From DATKJS01 sp964551995 (GTDB lineage: Bacteria > Acidobacteriota > Aminicenantia > Aminicenantales > Saccharicenantaceae): a stretch of DNA of 64,000 nucleotides. This document shows positions 24,550 through 33,859 of the stretch, piece by piece. The stretch is taken from contig CAZKFD010000020.1 in assembly GCA_964551995.1 (NCBI GenBank), positions 7,932 through 71,931 on the forward strand. The letters run 5' to 3'. The notes beneath the pieces were generated by a model that was not told the DNA's origin, did no database searches, and was given only the letters and a program-made list of their open reading frames with translations. Position numbers and translations under genes: made by a program. How positions within the stretch are numbered: position 1 is the first letter of the stretch; every line of letters begins with the position of its first letter.

Positions 24550-25868
24550 GGCTCCCGGTGAGGGTAATCCAGCCGGCCATTGGCCTCGGCGTCCCCCACG
24601 AACTTTTCGGCCGCCGGATCCCAGCCGAGCTTGCGGCCGAGCCTCATGGCGATATGAGTGATAACGCAGATCGAGTTCGACCGGTGACCGACCTCGACGG
24701 GCGCCGCCGGCTCCCGGCGGCTGCGCACGCATTCGAGGAAATTCTTCATGTGATTGCCGCTGCGATAGAGCTTGACCTCTCCCTGCCCGGGCTTCCAGTT
24801 GAGGATCGAGGGGTCCGAGGCCTGGATCCTCCCGCGCTGCACAAAAACCCAGCCGGCGTCGCCTTCGAAACGGACGCTGGCCGGGTCGCCCGTCTCCATG
24901 ATCAGGCGGACGCCGTTGGCGTACAGCGCTTCGCCATGGAACTTCGTATGGACGTTGAAGAGCCCGCGGTCGGGGAACTCCCCCGCGGCCTCGACCGAAA
25001 CCGGGCCGGTCTCCTCCGTACCGTTCCCCCATTGGGCGATGTCTACCATGTGCGCCCCCCAGTTGGCGATCATGCCCAGGCAGTAGGGTTCAACCTGCAT
25101 CCAGCCGGGCCGCTCGTAACTCATCTGGGGATGGACCCGATCCTCGCAATAGGGAGCTTCGGCCGTCGGTCCCATCCAGAATTCGTAGTCCAGGTTCGGC
25201 GGCACGGGCAGCGGCCGCTGGTCGCCTGCGCCCTCATCCTCGGGAAGCCAAACCCGGATAGTCTGGAGCTTACCGATCCTGCGGTTGCGCGCGATCTCGC
25301 AAGCGACGAGAAAATGGACCGAGGAGCGCTGCTGGGAGCCCACCTGGAGGATCCGTTTGTTCCTGCGCACGGCCGTGACGAGCTTGCGGCCCTCGGCGAT
25401 CGAGTGCGTCAACGGTTTTTCGAGATAGATGTCCTTGCCGGCCTCGGCGGCAGCGACGGCCACAGGCGCGTGCCAGAAATCCGGAGGCACAGCGAGGACG
25501 CCGTCGACGTCCTTTCTGACCAGGAGCTCGCGGAAATCATGGTAGGCGTCGACGCTTGCCGCGGCGCCCCGGCCGGATTCCAAGCTGTAGATCTTCTCCG
25601 CCAGCCAACGGGCGTTGTCGAGCCGGTGCGCGTCGACGTCGCAGACGGCGACGACGCGGGCCCCGGCCTCGAGGCCGCGGTATATGAGCTCCTGCATGTC
25701 CGCCTGCCCCTGGCGCCCGACGCCGATGCAGCCGAACCGCAGGGTGTCGCTTGGCGCCGGCCGAGCGAAAACCGAGGACGGCACGATCACCGGCGCCACC
25801 GCGGCCGCGGCGGCGGCCTTGATGAAATCCCGGCGGCTGACGGCGCTCGAAAAACGGCTTATCGTCAC
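24537..25868 (-). CDS. Tat-exported Gfo/Idh/MocA family oxidoreductase
   Basis: A 443-residue protein with a GTG start. It has a twin-arginine signal (SRRDFIKAAAAAAVAP), then the NAD(P)-binding Rossmann start FGCIGVGRQGQADMQ, the conserved EKPLTHSIAEGRKLV (Lys of the EKP motif), and the C-terminal alpha/beta domain of the family. Members oxidise or reduce sugars and inositols; exported versions are common in Acidobacteriota and Planctomycetes and are thought to act on glycans. The next gene (amidase) overlaps its end by 13 bases and the cupin gene is 45 bases upstream, so the three form an operon. Substrate cannot be read from the sequence. Confidence 0.9.
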   Translation of the reverse strand: MTISRFSSAVSRRDFIKAAAAAAVAPVIVPSSVFARPAPSDTLRFGCIGVGRQGQADMQELIYRGLEAGARVVAVCDVDAHRLDNARWLAEKIYSLESGRGAAASVDAYHDFRELLVRKDVDGVLAVPPDFWHAPVAVAAAEAGKDIYLEKPLTHSIAEGRKLVTAVRRNKRILQVGSQQRSSVHFLVACEIARNRRIGKLQTIRVWLPEDEGAGDQRPLPVPPNLDYEFWMGPTAEAPYCEDRVHPQMSYERPGWMQVEPYCLGMIANWGAHMVDIAQWGNGTEETGPVSVEAAGEFPDRGLFNVHTKFHGEALYANGVRLIMETGDPASVRFEGDAGWVFVQRGRIQASDPSILNWKPGQGEVKLYRSGNHMKNFLECVRSRREPAAPVEVGHRSNSICVITHIAMRLGRKLGWDPAAEKFVGDAEANGRLDYPHREPWTV

Positions 25869-25913
25869 GGGGGCACCTTCGCGACAAAAGCTACCACGGG
25901 AAAAACGGCCCTG

Positions 25914-26696
25914 TCAAACGGCTCTCCGGCCGCGGGGACGCCTGGTCACGCCCGGCGGGTCGACCGGCTCGAGGGTTCTGACCGGGCTCAGGATGCCGCA
26001 CATCCCGAATGTCGTCTCCCCTGTCGGGACGTGGAGAAGAGGACTGGCTTCCTCCCGGCTGAGGGGAAGATCGGCCAGCCGCCGGCGGAACTTCTCCCCC
26101 CAGGCGACCGGGCCGGCTTCGACGGCCGCCGCGAAATCGCCTTTGACCTCGGCCGCGGCTTTCATGTGCGCGTCGATGAAGCGCCGAAGCTCGGCGAAAT
26201 AGGACGGGCGATCCCGCGTCCAGAGCTCGAGAAGCCCCCGGTAGGCCCGGACGGCCGCATCGCGGCGATCGAGCGCTCCGTCGAGCCCGAGGGCTGCGGG
26301 CAGTCCCATGAGCCGGGCATATTCGGCCGGGTTCGCGTCGACTTCTCTTCCGAAATAGACCCGGGCATCGCCCCGCTCGGCCAACCCCGCGTTTCCCATG
26401 ACGACAAGCAGGACTAGGCCGCCCAAATTGATCAGCCGGTGGAGAACCCCTGGAGGGTACTGGAGATAGCCTCCCGGCGGGAGGTCGACCGACCGGAAGC
26501 CGTGCCGCAGGTCGTGAAGCTCGACCCGTCCCCTGCCGCTCAGCACATAATACCCTTCGTCGGTCACGGCATGGACGTGGGGCGAACCCGAGTTCAGGCC
26601 GTCGGGAGCCGGGCGCTGATCGTAGACGGCGAGGCGGCTCAAGCCGATTCCGCCGATCAGCTCCTCTCCGCGGACGGCATGGGGCCGAGGCGTCAT
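25914..26696 (-). CDS. Cupin domain protein
   Basis: A 260-residue protein starting after AAAGGAGAG. The N-terminal ~115 residues form a single conserved beta-barrel cupin: the first motif SPHVHAVTDEGYYVLSGRG (two His and a Glu as likely metal ligands) and the second, PPGVLHRLIN. The C-terminal half is helical, unlike ordinary small cupins, and I do not recognise it. No signal peptide. As the first gene of the predicted operon with the oxidoreductase and amidase, it may act on a sugar-related compound; cupins range from isomerases to dioxygenases to binding proteins. Confidence 0.75.
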   Translation of the reverse strand: MTPRPHAVRGEELIGGIGLSRLAVYDQRPAPDGLNSGSPHVHAVTDEGYYVLSGRGRVELHDLRHGFRSVDLPPGGYLQYPPGVLHRLINLGGLVLLVVMGNAGLAERGDARVYFGREVDANPAEYARLMGLPAALGLDGALDRRDAAVRAYRGLLELWTRDRPSYFAELRRFIDAHMKAAAEVKGDFAAAVEAGPVAWGEKFRRRLADLPLSREEASPLLHVPTGETTFGMCGILSPVRTLEPVDPPGVTRRPRGRRAV

Positions 26697-26985
26697 GACA
26701 CTCTCCTTTTCAGGGGCTTCATCATCCGTCCGTTACGTGGAGCAGGCAGCGGAAGAAGTCCCCCTTCTTTTTATCAAATCGCCCGGAAATTTCCAAGAAT
26801 CCGCGAGGCCCTGGCCCGGCCGCAGGGGCCCTATCCGCATTGACGGCTCCGCCCTTCGGTGTTATCCTTTGGCCAAGTCAACGAACCAGGGAACGTGAGA
26901 GGTCGGGCGTCCCCGCTTTCCGCCCGCGGGCCGGAAGCCGAGAGCGCCGGCGAGAACTAGAGGCGAGTGAGCCGAAGGAGGAGCA

Positions 26986-28455
26986 ATGTCTCTGAAAAAA
27001 TGCGGGATCGCGGTCTTGGCCGTTCTTTTGGTCTCGAGCACCTTGATGGCCTCGGAGGTCCAGCTGACCGCCCTGCTCATCCCGTCGGGAAAGTCCTTCG
27101 ACATCAATTTCAACCGCACCTCGCGGGCCCCGTCGCGGGCCGTCATGAGCGCGTCCATCAAGATGGAGAAAGCGCAGGCCTCGATCGACCTGCATTTCGA
27201 GAAGATGGAGCCGGCGGTCCTCTTTGCCGGGAACATCTCGACCTACGTCCTGTGGGCCGTCGGGATCGACGGCTCGGCCGACAACATGGGCGAGGTCTTC
27301 GTCGACCGGAAGGACTGTTCCTCGACCCAGCCGTTCTTCACGACCAAAAAGATCTTTGCCCTCATGGTCACGGCGGAGCCGTACGTCGCCGCAGACCTGC
27401 CGTCAGAGGTCATCCTTTTCACCTCAGGCGACATCCGGATGGAACAGGTCAAGACGACTCCCTTCACCTTCACGAATTTCTCGCCGGAGGCAAAGCCGGC
27501 GCTCGACAGCATCTCCGGGTTCCAGTACAGCGACGACATCCCCGTGGCCTTCAAGCAGGCCCAGAGAGTCGTGGACACCGCCGAAAAGATGAACGCCGCT
27601 CAGGTGAACGCAGAAGCGATGCGCAGCGCCAAAGTGACGCTGGCCGACGCCGACAACTCGGTCCGGGCCGGAGCGGACAAGCGCCAGATCATCGACAATT
27701 CGCGGGTGGCGATCCAGATGGCCACTCAGGCCATCCGGGACACCATCCGGACGAACAAAGCCAAGGCCGCCGCCGAAGGCGAGGCCAAGCGCCAGGCGGA
27801 AAAGGCCGCCCTTGAGGCCCGCGCGCAGGCGGCGGAAACCGAGGCGGAGCGGACGGCGCGCGAGCTCAAGGAGGTCGAGGCCGAGCGCGAGGCCCTGGCC
27901 CAACAGTCCAAGGACCTCGCCGCCCAGAGAGACGTCTTCGCCGCGGAGCGCGACAAGGTGGCGGCGGAAAGGGATAAGGTCGCAGCCGAACGGGACGCCG
28001 TGGCCGCGGAGCGTGAGGCCATCAAAAAGGAGCGGGACGAGATGGCCGGGACGCTCAAGAACGCGCTTTCCACCGTGGCCGAGACGAACGAGACGGCGCG
28101 CGGCGTCATCGTCAGCCTCCCCGGGATCCTCTTCGAATTGAACAAGGCCAACCTGCAGATCCCGGCCCAGCTCACCGTGGCTAAGCTGGCCGGCATTCTG
28201 ATGGTCTTCCAGAACATGAACATCAGCATCGAAGGCTACACCGATTCGACCGGGAGCGACGAGCTCAACATGGCCCTCTCGACGGCCCGCGCCAAGGCAG
28301 TTTATGATTTCCTGAAGGCGCAGGGGATCTTCGAGAGCCGCATGAAGTATCAGGGCTTCGGGCCGGCCAACCCGGTGGCGCCCAACGACTCGGAGGTTGA
28401 CCGGGCGAAGAACCGCCGGGTCGAGGTCGTGCTCACCCAGGCCCCGCAGAAGTGA
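26986..28455 (+). CDS. Exported coiled-coil OmpA-family protein
   Basis: A 489-residue envelope protein behind GGAGGAGC. Residues 1-23 form a signal peptide (ending LMASE). A beta-rich N-terminal domain of unknown type (about 24-190) is followed by a long Ala/Glu/Arg-rich coiled coil (about 190-350, with repeats such as VAAERDKVAAERD) and a C-terminal OmpA domain (about 360-485) with IEGYTDSTGSDELN and RAKNRRVEV, the peptidoglycan-binding signature. It should link the outer membrane or a periplasmic complex to the cell wall. A hairpin terminator follows directly (28458-28484). The coiled coil makes it resemble Pal-like structural anchors rather than porins. Confidence 0.88.
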   Translation: MSLKKCGIAVLAVLLVSSTLMASEVQLTALLIPSGKSFDINFNRTSRAPSRAVMSASIKMEKAQASIDLHFEKMEPAVLFAGNISTYVLWAVGIDGSADNMGEVFVDRKDCSSTQPFFTTKKIFALMVTAEPYVAADLPSEVILFTSGDIRMEQVKTTPFTFTNFSPEAKPALDSISGFQYSDDIPVAFKQAQRVVDTAEKMNAAQVNAEAMRSAKVTLADADNSVRAGADKRQIIDNSRVAIQMATQAIRDTIRTNKAKAAAEGEAKRQAEKAALEARAQAAETEAERTARELKEVEAEREALAQQSKDLAAQRDVFAAERDKVAAERDKVAAERDAVAAEREAIKKERDEMAGTLKNALSTVAETNETARGVIVSLPGILFELNKANLQIPAQLTVAKLAGILMVFQNMNISIEGYTDSTGSDELNMALSTARAKAVYDFLKAQGIFESRMKYQGFGPANPVAPNDSEVDRAKNRRVEVVLTQAPQK

Positions 28456-28457
28456 AT

Positions 28458-28484
28458 GGCCCCGGACGGGGGTGAGCCGGGGCC
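28458..28484 (+). terminator. Rho-independent-type terminator after the OmpA gene
   Basis: GGCCCCGG (28458-28465), 11-nt loop, CCGGGGCC (28477-28484): a perfect 8-bp GC stem two bases past the stop, followed by GTTTGT. The U-tract is short. Confidence 0.55.
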
Positions 28485-28486
28485 GT

Positions 28487-28515
28487 TTGTGGAAAGCGGG
28501 GTTTCGCGCTATAAT
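28487..28515 (+). promoter_or_regulatory. Promoter of the nucleotidyltransferase gene
   Basis: TTGTGG (28487-28492), 17 bp, perfect TATAAT (28510-28515). It begins right after the terminator of the OmpA gene, which separates the two transcription units. Confidence 0.55.
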
Positions 28516-28589
28516 GCCTCGCTGAAGGTGTCTTCCGTGTGGCCGTCGGCGGCCGTAAACCTCCAGAGGGAAAGAGCGGAGAGCGAACC

Positions 28590-29306
28590 TTGAAGTGCGT
28601 GATCATCGCGGCGGGCCGGGGAAGCCGGCTGGCGGCCCGGGCCGCGAGCAAGCCCCTCTACCCCGTCAACGGGCGGCCTCTCATCGAGTGGGTTATCGGC
28701 GCGGCGGCCCGGGCCGGGCTGAAGGATTTCCTCGTCGTGACCGGGCATGCTCGGGATAGACTCGAGCGTTACCTGGAAAGGCTCTCCCACGGCAAGGACA
28801 TCTCCATCTCCTGCGTCTTCAACGAGGAGTGGGAGAAGGAAAACGGCCTCTCGGTCTCCAAGGCGCGCGGCCTCGCCGGCGACACCTTCGTTCTGTCCAT
28901 GTCCGACCACATCTTCGACCCCGGAATCCTGGTCCGTCTCGTCGCCCAGCCGATCGCCTCCGACGAGGTCATCCTCGCCGTCGACTATGAGGTCCGGAAC
29001 AATCCCTGGGTGGACGCCGAGGACGTGACGAGAGTCCTGGCCGAGGACGGAAACATCGTCGGGGTCGGAAAAGGGCTCGAGGCCTATAACGCCTTCGACA
29101 CGGGGATCTTCCTGTGCACGTCCGCGATCTTCCGGGCGCTCGAGGAAAGCCGGAAGAACGGCGACTCCACCCTGACAGGAGGGATTCGGGTCCTGGCGAA
29201 GAAGGGCAAGGCCAGGGTGATGGACATCGACGGCGGGTTCTGGCTGGACGTCGACGACGAAAAAGCCGTCGAACGGGCCGACAAGCTGCTGGCCCTCAAA
29301 CGCTGA
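28590..29306 (+). CDS. NTP-transferase (inositol-1-phosphate cytidylyltransferase-like)
   Basis: A 238-residue nucleotidyltransferase. I chose a TTG start at 28590 because GGAGAG lies about seven bases upstream and the product then begins with the fold's first strand (MKCVIIAAGRGSRL, the nucleotide-binding signature); the frame extends to 28539 with a GTG. Other family features: KPLYPVNGRPLIEWV, and DHIFDPGIL carrying a metal-binding Asp. It transfers a nucleoside monophosphate to a sugar- or inositol-phosphate. The neighbour 60 bases downstream is a CDP-alcohol phosphatidyltransferase; this pairing occurs in the IPCT/DIPPS system that makes di-myo-inositol phosphate via CDP-inositol. Specificity for inositol phosphate and CTP is inferred from that context. 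Confidence 0.78.
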   Translation: MKCVIIAAGRGSRLAARAASKPLYPVNGRPLIEWVIGAAARAGLKDFLVVTGHARDRLERYLERLSHGKDISISCVFNEEWEKENGLSVSKARGLAGDTFVLSMSDHIFDPGILVRLVAQPIASDEVILAVDYEVRNNPWVDAEDVTRVLAEDGNIVGVGKGLEAYNAFDTGIFLCTSAIFRALEESRKNGDSTLTGGIRVLAKKGKARVMDIDGGFWLDVDDEKAVERADKLLALKR

Positions 29307-29366
29307 AGGCGGAATGCCGAAACCTCGCAAGGAGCCCCGGAAAGACCGCAAAGCAATAGGAACATC

Positions 29367-30731
29367 ATGAGAGTCGAGCAAGCCGTGGTGATCGTTCCGA
29401 AGCCCGAACCGGGCGTTGCGAGCGGGAAGGGCGCCCGGCCGAAAAAACTCCTCGGACTGACGCTCGTCCAGCGCCTCGTCCTGGCCTCCGCCCGAGCCGG
29501 GATCAGGAGCTTCCTGGTCGTCTGCCCGGACGTCGCGGAGAGGGACAAACTCGAGGCGGCGATGAAGGCCGATAAGCGGTTTCAGGACCCGGCCCTGAAG
29601 CTCCGGTTCGCCTCCCCGGCGGAGCTCGACCGCCCGGACGTCCAGAACGGGATGACGGGGAGCTTCTGGCTGATGCCGGCCGATATCGTCTTTGATCCCG
29701 AGATCCTGTCCCGAGCCTCCCAAGCCGACGCCGACGACGGCTCGGCCCTGCACCTTGTCGACCGCGGGTCTGGGCTCGAAAACCGGGAGGGAGAGGGCAC
29801 CCGGCTCGGCCTCAGCCTCTGCCCGGCCGGGGTCTTCTCGAGGCTCGGCCGGATTTTCGCCGAAGGGAGCGGGACGTATCCCGAATCCCGGGTCATGGAC
29901 GGTCTCTTCGCAGGCGTCCCGGCCCGAACCGTCGACCTCGACGGATGGTTTGCTCTGCGCGTCGCGTCGAAGGCGGCTTACGGGAAGGCCGAACGCTACC
30001 TTCTTTCCTCTGTCCGGAAACCGACCGACGGCTTTTTCTCGCGCCATCTCAACCGGCATATCTCCCTTTTCCTGACGAAACATTTCCTGAAATCCGGCGT
30101 CACTCCGATCCAGCTCAGTTTCGCCAGTTTCGCCATCGGCCTCGCCAGCGGCTGGCTGATCGGCCGGGGCGGATATCTCTTTTCTGTCCTGGGGGCTTTT
30201 CTCTTCGAATTCGCCTCGATCTTCGACGGCTGCGACGGGGAGAACGCCCGGCTGACTTACAGGACGTCGAAAATCGGCGGTTTTCTTGACATCATAGGGG
30301 ACGCCCTCATCTTCGTCCTCTTTTTCTTGAGCCTCCCGGTCGGCCTCTATAGAAACTCGCAGAACCCGGCCTGGCTCTATCTCGGGTTCCTGGCGTTCCT
30401 TTCGATGGCCGTCTTCTATTTCCAAGTCGTCAGATTCATGAAGAAGGCCCAACTCGGAAGCAACATCGTCGCCATCGCCACGGACATCGAGAGGAGCGGG
30501 GACCGGCCAGGCTTCGGCGGCCGAATCGACGCGATCGCCTCGCGGATCGCTTTCATCTACCGGCGGGATTTCTTTTCGACGGTCGTCTTCCTCATCATTC
30601 TGGCCGGGGGAGCAGGCATCCTCATGTGGGTCCTGGCGATCCTGATGCCCATCGAAGCGGTCTACATCTTCGCCTATTCGCGCCGGCGCCTCGGCCGGGT
30701 CTTCGAGCCCGCGGGAACGGCTATTTCCTGA
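29367..30731 (+). CDS. CDP-alcohol phosphatidyltransferase with degenerate N-terminal NTP-transferase-like domain (DIPP-synthase-like)
   Basis: A 454-residue protein. The C-terminal half (about residues 225-450) is membrane-embedded with about six hydrophobic helices and carries the complete CDP-alcohol phosphotransferase motif: Asp290-Gly291, Ala294-Arg295, Gly304, Asp308 and Asp312. The N-terminal ~220 residues look like a nucleotidyltransferase fold (AVVIVPKPEP ... TLVQRLVLASARAGIRSFLVV) but lack the GxGTR signature loop, so this domain is probably inactive. Fused IPCT/DIPPS enzymes use the two domains in sequence; here the active cytidylyltransferase would be the separate gene just upstream. 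The expected product is a phosphodiester such as di-inositol phosphate or an inositol phospholipid. It overlaps the convergent gene tail by 11 bases. Confidence 0.82.
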   Translation: MRVEQAVVIVPKPEPGVASGKGARPKKLLGLTLVQRLVLASARAGIRSFLVVCPDVAERDKLEAAMKADKRFQDPALKLRFASPAELDRPDVQNGMTGSFWLMPADIVFDPEILSRASQADADDGSALHLVDRGSGLENREGEGTRLGLSLCPAGVFSRLGRIFAEGSGTYPESRVMDGLFAGVPARTVDLDGWFALRVASKAAYGKAERYLLSSVRKPTDGFFSRHLNRHISLFLTKHFLKSGVTPIQLSFASFAIGLASGWLIGRGGYLFSVLGAFLFEFASIFDGCDGENARLTYRTSKIGGFLDIIGDALIFVLFFLSLPVGLYRNSQNPAWLYLGFLAFLSMAVFYFQVVRFMKKAQLGSNIVAIATDIERSGDRPGFGGRIDAIASRIAFIYRRDFFSTVVFLIILAGGAGILMWVLAILMPIEAVYIFAYSRRRLGRVFEPAGTAIS

Positions 30732-30996
30732 GGGGGGTCACCTTGAAGGACACGCCCTTGGGGTCTGGGCAGCAGAGGATGTCCGTTTCGGAGATCCAGT
30801 CGTCTCCGGGGAGCTCGTCCTCCCGCTGCTTGGCCGTCAGGAAGGGAAACAGGCAATTGAGCGCGTAGAGGCAAACCTTCCTGCCCTTGGGGATCTCGAT
30901 CGTGCCCAACCCTCGGATATAGAACTGGTCACCGACCTTGTGCCTGGCCCCGCACCGTTCCTTGATCTCGACGACCTCGACTTTCAAATCTCTCAT
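30721..30996 (-). CDS. TIGR04076 family protein
   Basis: A 91-residue cytoplasmic protein that fits the small TIGR04076 family: KVEVVEIKERCGARHKVGD at the start, a Cys in the VCLYALNCLFPF segment, and CCPDPKGVSFKV near the end. The conserved cysteines suggest metal or redox binding, but the function is unknown. It overlaps tail to tail with the CDP-alcohol phosphatidyltransferase gene by 11 bases. Confidence 0.75.
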   Translation of the reverse strand: MRDLKVEVVEIKERCGARHKVGDQFYIRGLGTIEIPKGRKVCLYALNCLFPFLTAKQREDELPGDDWISETDILCCPDPKGVSFKVTPLRK

Positions 30997-31077
30997 TCTC
31001 GCCTCCTCGCCGACCTCGAAGATTCGCCGCGCCCCGCTGGGCTTCCCTGTTCAAGTTACCACCGGCGGCGAGGCTCG

Positions 31078-32943
31078 TCAATGGGCGGGAGTGCCCGGCG
31101 ATTCGAGCTTGGGCCTCAAGATGAAGAGCGAGTACGAATCGGGGACAATGAGGAGGCCGTCGCTCCAGCGGACGTCCGCCGCCTCTCCGGGCGTGGCGAA
31201 GCCGGCCGCGGGCTTCGGCGCGGCGGGATCACGGATGTCGAAGGCCCGCACGCCCCAAGTTTCGTCCGAAACGAAGGCGAAATCGCCGTCCAGGACGAGG
31301 CCGTCGGCGAAACCGTCGAAGGCCGCTTTTCCCGCCAGCTTGATGTTCACCGGATCTCCCACGTTCAGGACGAGGAGGCCGTCCGGGCCGTCAGCGAGAT
31401 AAGCGTAGATTCCCTTCAAGGCCACGGCCCGGGGCTCTCCCGCCGTCCGGAATGAGCCGAGCATTTTCGGAGCGGCCGGGTTCGAGACGTCAACGACATG
31501 GAATCCGGTGTCCGAACTGCAGACATAGGCTTTGTCGCCGGCGAGGGTCAGGCCGTAGGCGAATCCGGGCATCTCGAGGGAGCCGACAAGCCTTGGTGCC
31601 CGGGGATCGGCGAGATCAGCAATGTGGAAACCTGAGCGGTCGGAAGTGAGATAAGCGTATCGGCCGCGGACGACCACGGCCCGCGGGACGCCGGGGACCG
31701 GCAGGGTCGCGGCGGCCCGGATCGAAGGCAGGCCGGTGACATCCATCAGGTGCAGCCCCCAGCGATCGGTCACAAAGGCGAAATCCCCCTGGACCTCGAG
31801 TCCCTGGATGCCGCGCGTGGCGGGAGAGGCGCCGATGTATCGGGGGTGTGAAGCGTCGCCGATATCATAGACCTGAAGGCCGGAGAGTTCGCCGATGGCA
31901 TAGAGAAACCGGCCCCGGACGACGGCGGCCACGATCGAGCTCGGCGTAAAAAACCGGCCGATGACGGACGGCCTCGTGGGGTTGGAGATGTCCATGAGAT
32001 GGATGCCGGCGAAATAGTCGATGACGAAAGCCACATTTCCCTGGACGGCGACCCCCCAGGCCTCGTTGTACATCGTGTACTTGGTGATCGACAGGGATAC
32101 GGGCGCGGCCGGACGGCTGACATCGAGGATCTGGAAGCCGCCGTCGTACAGGGTGCCGACGAGGACCAGGCGGCCGGAGACGGCGACGCTGTTCGCGTAA
32201 CTCGACGTGACCATGGACATGACGGGCTTGGGCCGCGCCGGATCGGAGATGTCGAGCACGGCCAGGCCGGAGGCGCCGTTGGCGACATAGGCGATGGTCC
32301 CCGAAACGGCGATCCGGCGCGCCGTCCCCTGCGTGTCGATCGATGCCACGGCCTTGGGGGCGGCGGGATTCGATATGTCGACGGTCAGAACTCCGGCGTC
32401 GCCGGCGGCGACGAGCGCGACCTTGCCGAGGAGCGTGACGCCTTCCGCCTCCCCCGAGGTCCCAAAGGCGGCGAGCCGGCGCGGTTCGGCCGGGTTCGAG
32501 ACGTCGAAAACGATGAGCCCGCCGGTCCCGGCCGCGACGAACGCCGTGCCGTCGTCTACGGCCACGGCGTTCGCGGGGCCCGGCGTCGCCGCCTCTCCCT
32601 TGAGGCGCGGCGACCGGGGGTCGGACACGTCGACGAGCTTCAGGCCCTGCTTTCCCGCGGCGATGAAGACCAGGGAGCCTTTCTTTTCGATGGCGGACCC
32701 GCCGCCGAGGTCGAGCCGCGAGATCTCCGTCGGGGCGCGCTTGTCGTTGATGTCGAGAACCATCAGGCCGTCGAGGAACGAGGCGTACGCCGTGTTGCCC
32801 TCGACGGCGACGTCATAGGCCTTCGACCAGAGGATGGAGCTGACACGTTCGATGTCCCCGCCAGCGGCCGGGCGCAAGGCCGCCGTCACCGCCCCTGCGA
32901 CGAGCAGGGCCAGGGCGAGTCGCTTGGTGTGTCTCATCGTCAC
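31078..32943 (-). CDS. Exported LVIVD-repeat beta-propeller protein
   Basis: A 621-residue protein with a signal peptide (residues 1-27). From about residue 30 it consists of repeats of about 42 residues with the LVIVD pattern (for example GLIVFDVSNPAEPRRLAAFGT and GLAVLDISDPARPKPV), about a dozen in all; such repeats are thought to form beta-propellers on the cell surface. No enzymatic motif is visible. It is the last gene of the operon that begins with the TlpA-like protein at 36502, 31 bases after the DUF362 gene. A structural or ligand-binding role in the envelope is likely. Confidence 0.88.
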   Translation of the reverse strand: MTMRHTKRLALALLVAGAVTAALRPAAGGDIERVSSILWSKAYDVAVEGNTAYASFLDGLMVLDINDKRAPTEISRLDLGGGSAIEKKGSLVFIAAGKQGLKLVDVSDPRSPRLKGEAATPGPANAVAVDDGTAFVAAGTGGLIVFDVSNPAEPRRLAAFGTSGEAEGVTLLGKVALVAAGDAGVLTVDISNPAAPKAVASIDTQGTARRIAVSGTIAYVANGASGLAVLDISDPARPKPVMSMVTSSYANSVAVSGRLVLVGTLYDGGFQILDVSRPAAPVSLSITKYTMYNEAWGVAVQGNVAFVIDYFAGIHLMDISNPTRPSVIGRFFTPSSIVAAVVRGRFLYAIGELSGLQVYDIGDASHPRYIGASPATRGIQGLEVQGDFAFVTDRWGLHLMDVTGLPSIRAAATLPVPGVPRAVVVRGRYAYLTSDRSGFHIADLADPRAPRLVGSLEMPGFAYGLTLAGDKAYVCSSDTGFHVVDVSNPAAPKMLGSFRTAGEPRAVALKGIYAYLADGPDGLLVLNVGDPVNIKLAGKAAFDGFADGLVLDGDFAFVSDETWGVRAFDIRDPAAPKPAAGFATPGEAADVRWSDGLLIVPDSYSLFILRPKLESPGTPAH

Positions 32944-32973
32944 TCCCCTTCCCGGCCGGGGCCCGCTCCGGCT

Positions 32974-33852
32974 TCAGATCAGGATGTCCCCGTCCCAGCC
33001 GAGCTTGATGAATTCGATGGCGTTGATGTCGCTCGTCCCGATGCCGTAGCGGGTGTCGGCCAGCCGAATGTGCTTGGGCACGGGGGGCACCTCCTGCTCC
33101 TTGCCCAGGACCAGCCGCCGCTTGGCCATGAGCAGCCGCAGCCCGATGCTGTCGACCGCCACCGGGTCCCGGCCGACGATCAGGCCCTTGTAGGGCCAGA
33201 CGTACCGCCGGTCAAAATGATGGGGGCCGCGCCCGTGGAACTGCGGCGTCAGGACGCAGAGAACGCAGAGACGTGTCTTGCCCTTGACCTGCGGAAGGTT
33301 GAAAAGGGACCCCAGGGCGGCGCAGCTGTCGGGGTGGAGGGCCGGCTGGGACTCGGCGAACATGATGTAGTTCTTGATGCAGCCCGACATCCCGGCCAGG
33401 TAATGCGTCCGCAGGGGCCGAACATCGATGAGCGACGTCGCGTGGACGAACAGGGGGTTGGTGCGGACCGTATGGTCGTCGAGCCCGATCCGGTCCGGGG
33501 CGACTCCCGCGTCGACGACGCGGCGCTTGATGGCCGATTCGAGCTCGGGCGGCGTGGGGAGGAAGGACCAGACGTTGGTCTTGATGCCCACCGTCTCCCC
33601 CGGCCGGACGAGTTTGCGGAAGGCCCCGACGCCGTCGGTCTCATCGACGAGCTTGGCGGCGGCTTCGTCGAGCATCTCCTGGAGGATGTCCTGCCGAATC
33701 TGGGAATTCTCGTCGAGGACGTCGGAGCGGCGGGCGAGGACAACGCGGCTCTTCTTCACGACCCCCTTGTCCTGGCCGAAACCGAGCGACGCGCCCAGGA
33801 CGGCCGCGGCCGCGCCCGCGAGGAAATCACGTCTTGTGAGGGCTGGCTTCAT
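32974..33852 (-). CDS. Tat-exported DUF362 domain protein
   Basis: A 292-residue protein with a twin-arginine signal (LTRRDFLAGAAAAVLG). The DUF362 core begins near LVRPGETVGIKTN and continues with THYLAGMSGCIKNY, the family's most conserved stretch, and GRDPVAVDSIG. DUF362 proteins commonly occur with iron-sulfur domains; here the Fe-S clusters may be supplied by the membrane Fe-S protein two genes upstream. The reaction is not established. It is separated by 7 bases from the DUF6599 gene, so both are translated from one mRNA. Confidence 0.86.
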   Translation of the reverse strand: MKPALTRRDFLAGAAAAVLGASLGFGQDKGVVKKSRVVLARRSDVLDENSQIRQDILQEMLDEAAAKLVDETDGVGAFRKLVRPGETVGIKTNVWSFLPTPPELESAIKRRVVDAGVAPDRIGLDDHTVRTNPLFVHATSLIDVRPLRTHYLAGMSGCIKNYIMFAESQPALHPDSCAALGSLFNLPQVKGKTRLCVLCVLTPQFHGRGPHHFDRRYVWPYKGLIVGRDPVAVDSIGLRLLMAKRRLVLGKEQEVPPVPKHIRLADTRYGIGTSDINAIEFIKLGWDGDILI

Positions 33853-33859
33853 CGGGACC

